From an uncultured Erysipelotrichaceae bacterium (GTDB taxonomy: Bacteria; Bacillota_I; Bacilli_A; RF39; UBA660): a stretch of 6,411 bases of DNA. Within the stretch, counting starts at the first letter, position 1; every line of letters begins with the position of its first letter. Location: assembly GCA_902768065.1 (NCBI GenBank), contig CACXJP010000071.1, forward strand, positions 1 through 6,411. Reading direction: 5' to 3'. Both the position numbers and the translations under genes were made by a program. Of the stretch, positions 6,151 through 6,411 are shown piece after piece. Under the pieces are notes generated by a model, which saw only the letters and a program-made list of their open reading frames with translations, had not been told where the DNA came from and searched no databases.

Positions 6151-6411
6151 TTACATACCTTCTAGATACTTCATATAATCTATTTTCATTAAATCATTTG
6201 TATTATTCTTTATCTCTTCTAGTAATCTATCTTTTGTTTTTAATACTAATTCATAGTCATCTTTTGAAATATCTTTTTTATCATAAGCATCAAGCAATTC
6301 ATCTTCATCCAGAATATCTATTCTACCTGTATATAAAACAGCAATGTCTAAATACAAATCAATAAAGTATGGAACTTTATATTCTTCATCTATTCCACTT
6401 TCTTTTATTAT
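6151..6411 (-). CDS. DUF402 family protein, C-terminal part (partial)
   Basis: The frame is open from the right window edge to TAA at 6151-6153, giving the last 86 residues of a protein whose start lies outside. A possible TTG start at 6355-6357 would cut into the domain and is not a real start. The visible part, VPYFIDLYLDIAVLYTGRID followed by ILDEDELLDAY and then KDDYE, is the signature of DUF402. Staphylococcal Ntdp, a nucleoside tri/diphosphatase of about 180 residues, belongs to this family, and the acidic residues in IDLYLDI and LDEDEL correspond to its metal-binding region. A nucleotide-phosphatase role is likely but not shown here. The C-terminus is a charged helix ending DYMKYLEGM. 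Confidence 0.87.
   Translation of the reverse strand: MIKESGIDEEYKVPYFIDLYLDIAVLYTGRIDILDEDELLDAYDKKDISKDDYELVLKTKDRLLEEIKNNTNDLMKIDYMKYLEGM

Noticed and set aside
6151..6357. Complete 68-residue ORF from a TTG start
   Set aside because: The frame stays open to the window edge and the DUF402 signature begins upstream of the TTG, so this is the tail of a larger gene.
1..6411. Mollicute-type code (TGA read as Trp)
   Set aside because: All genes are full length under the standard code and tryptophans checked are TGG, so no recoding is needed, even though no complete gene here ends in TGA.
1..6411. Mobile element, CRISPR, toxin-antitoxin or phage defence cassette
   Set aside because: No transposase, integrase, spaced repeat array, terminal repeats or known defence domains were seen. 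The lone AAA+ ATPase is not accompanied by a nuclease or other effector in the window.

Overview
The window is very AT-rich, and every supported gene lies on the minus strand, so the text reads from right to left. Strong AGGAGG-like ribosome binding sites, TATAAT promoters, intrinsic terminators, a glmS ribozyme, a DUF402 protein and a YjcZ-like miniprotein together point to a low-GC Gram-positive bacterium (Bacillota or a close relative). I cannot place it more finely. All complete genes stop at TAA or TAG, and tryptophans are read from TGG, so the standard bacterial code fits and a TGA=Trp mollicute code is not needed.

Layout from right to left (direction of transcription): (1) 6411-6151, the 3' end of a DUF402 protein that runs off the window, closed by a 16-bp-stem terminator. 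(2) 6065-5076, a single-domain AAA+ ATPase resembling the first ATPase domain of ClpB/ClpC, with its own extended -10 promoter and a terminator that folds over its stop codon. (3) 4980-3727, a membrane protein with an N-terminal zinc ribbon and a long acidic linker, again ending inside its own terminator. (4) 3722-1529, a glmS unit: sigma-A-type promoter, self-cleaving glmS ribozyme, glmS, then a 45-residue membrane miniprotein, closed by a terminator at 1493-1518. (5) 1491-47, an extended -10 promoter driving a TtcA-family PP-loop protein and, 18 bases further on, an RBBP9/YdeN-type serine hydrolase.

The window therefore looks like about five short transcription units packed head to tail, with the terminator of one often overlapping or abutting the promoter of the next. 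Functionally it is mostly housekeeping: amino-sugar synthesis for the cell wall under metabolite-sensing ribozyme control, tRNA thiolation or a related sulfur-transfer reaction, and a probable nucleotide phosphatase. Two proteins of less clear role are the AAA+ ATPase and the zinc-ribbon membrane protein. No mobile element, CRISPR array, tRNA, rRNA or defence cassette was seen. The largest stretch without a protein gene (3491-3726) is filled by the glmS promoter and ribozyme. An open frame across it (3456-3695) is a shadow of the RNA and not a gene.
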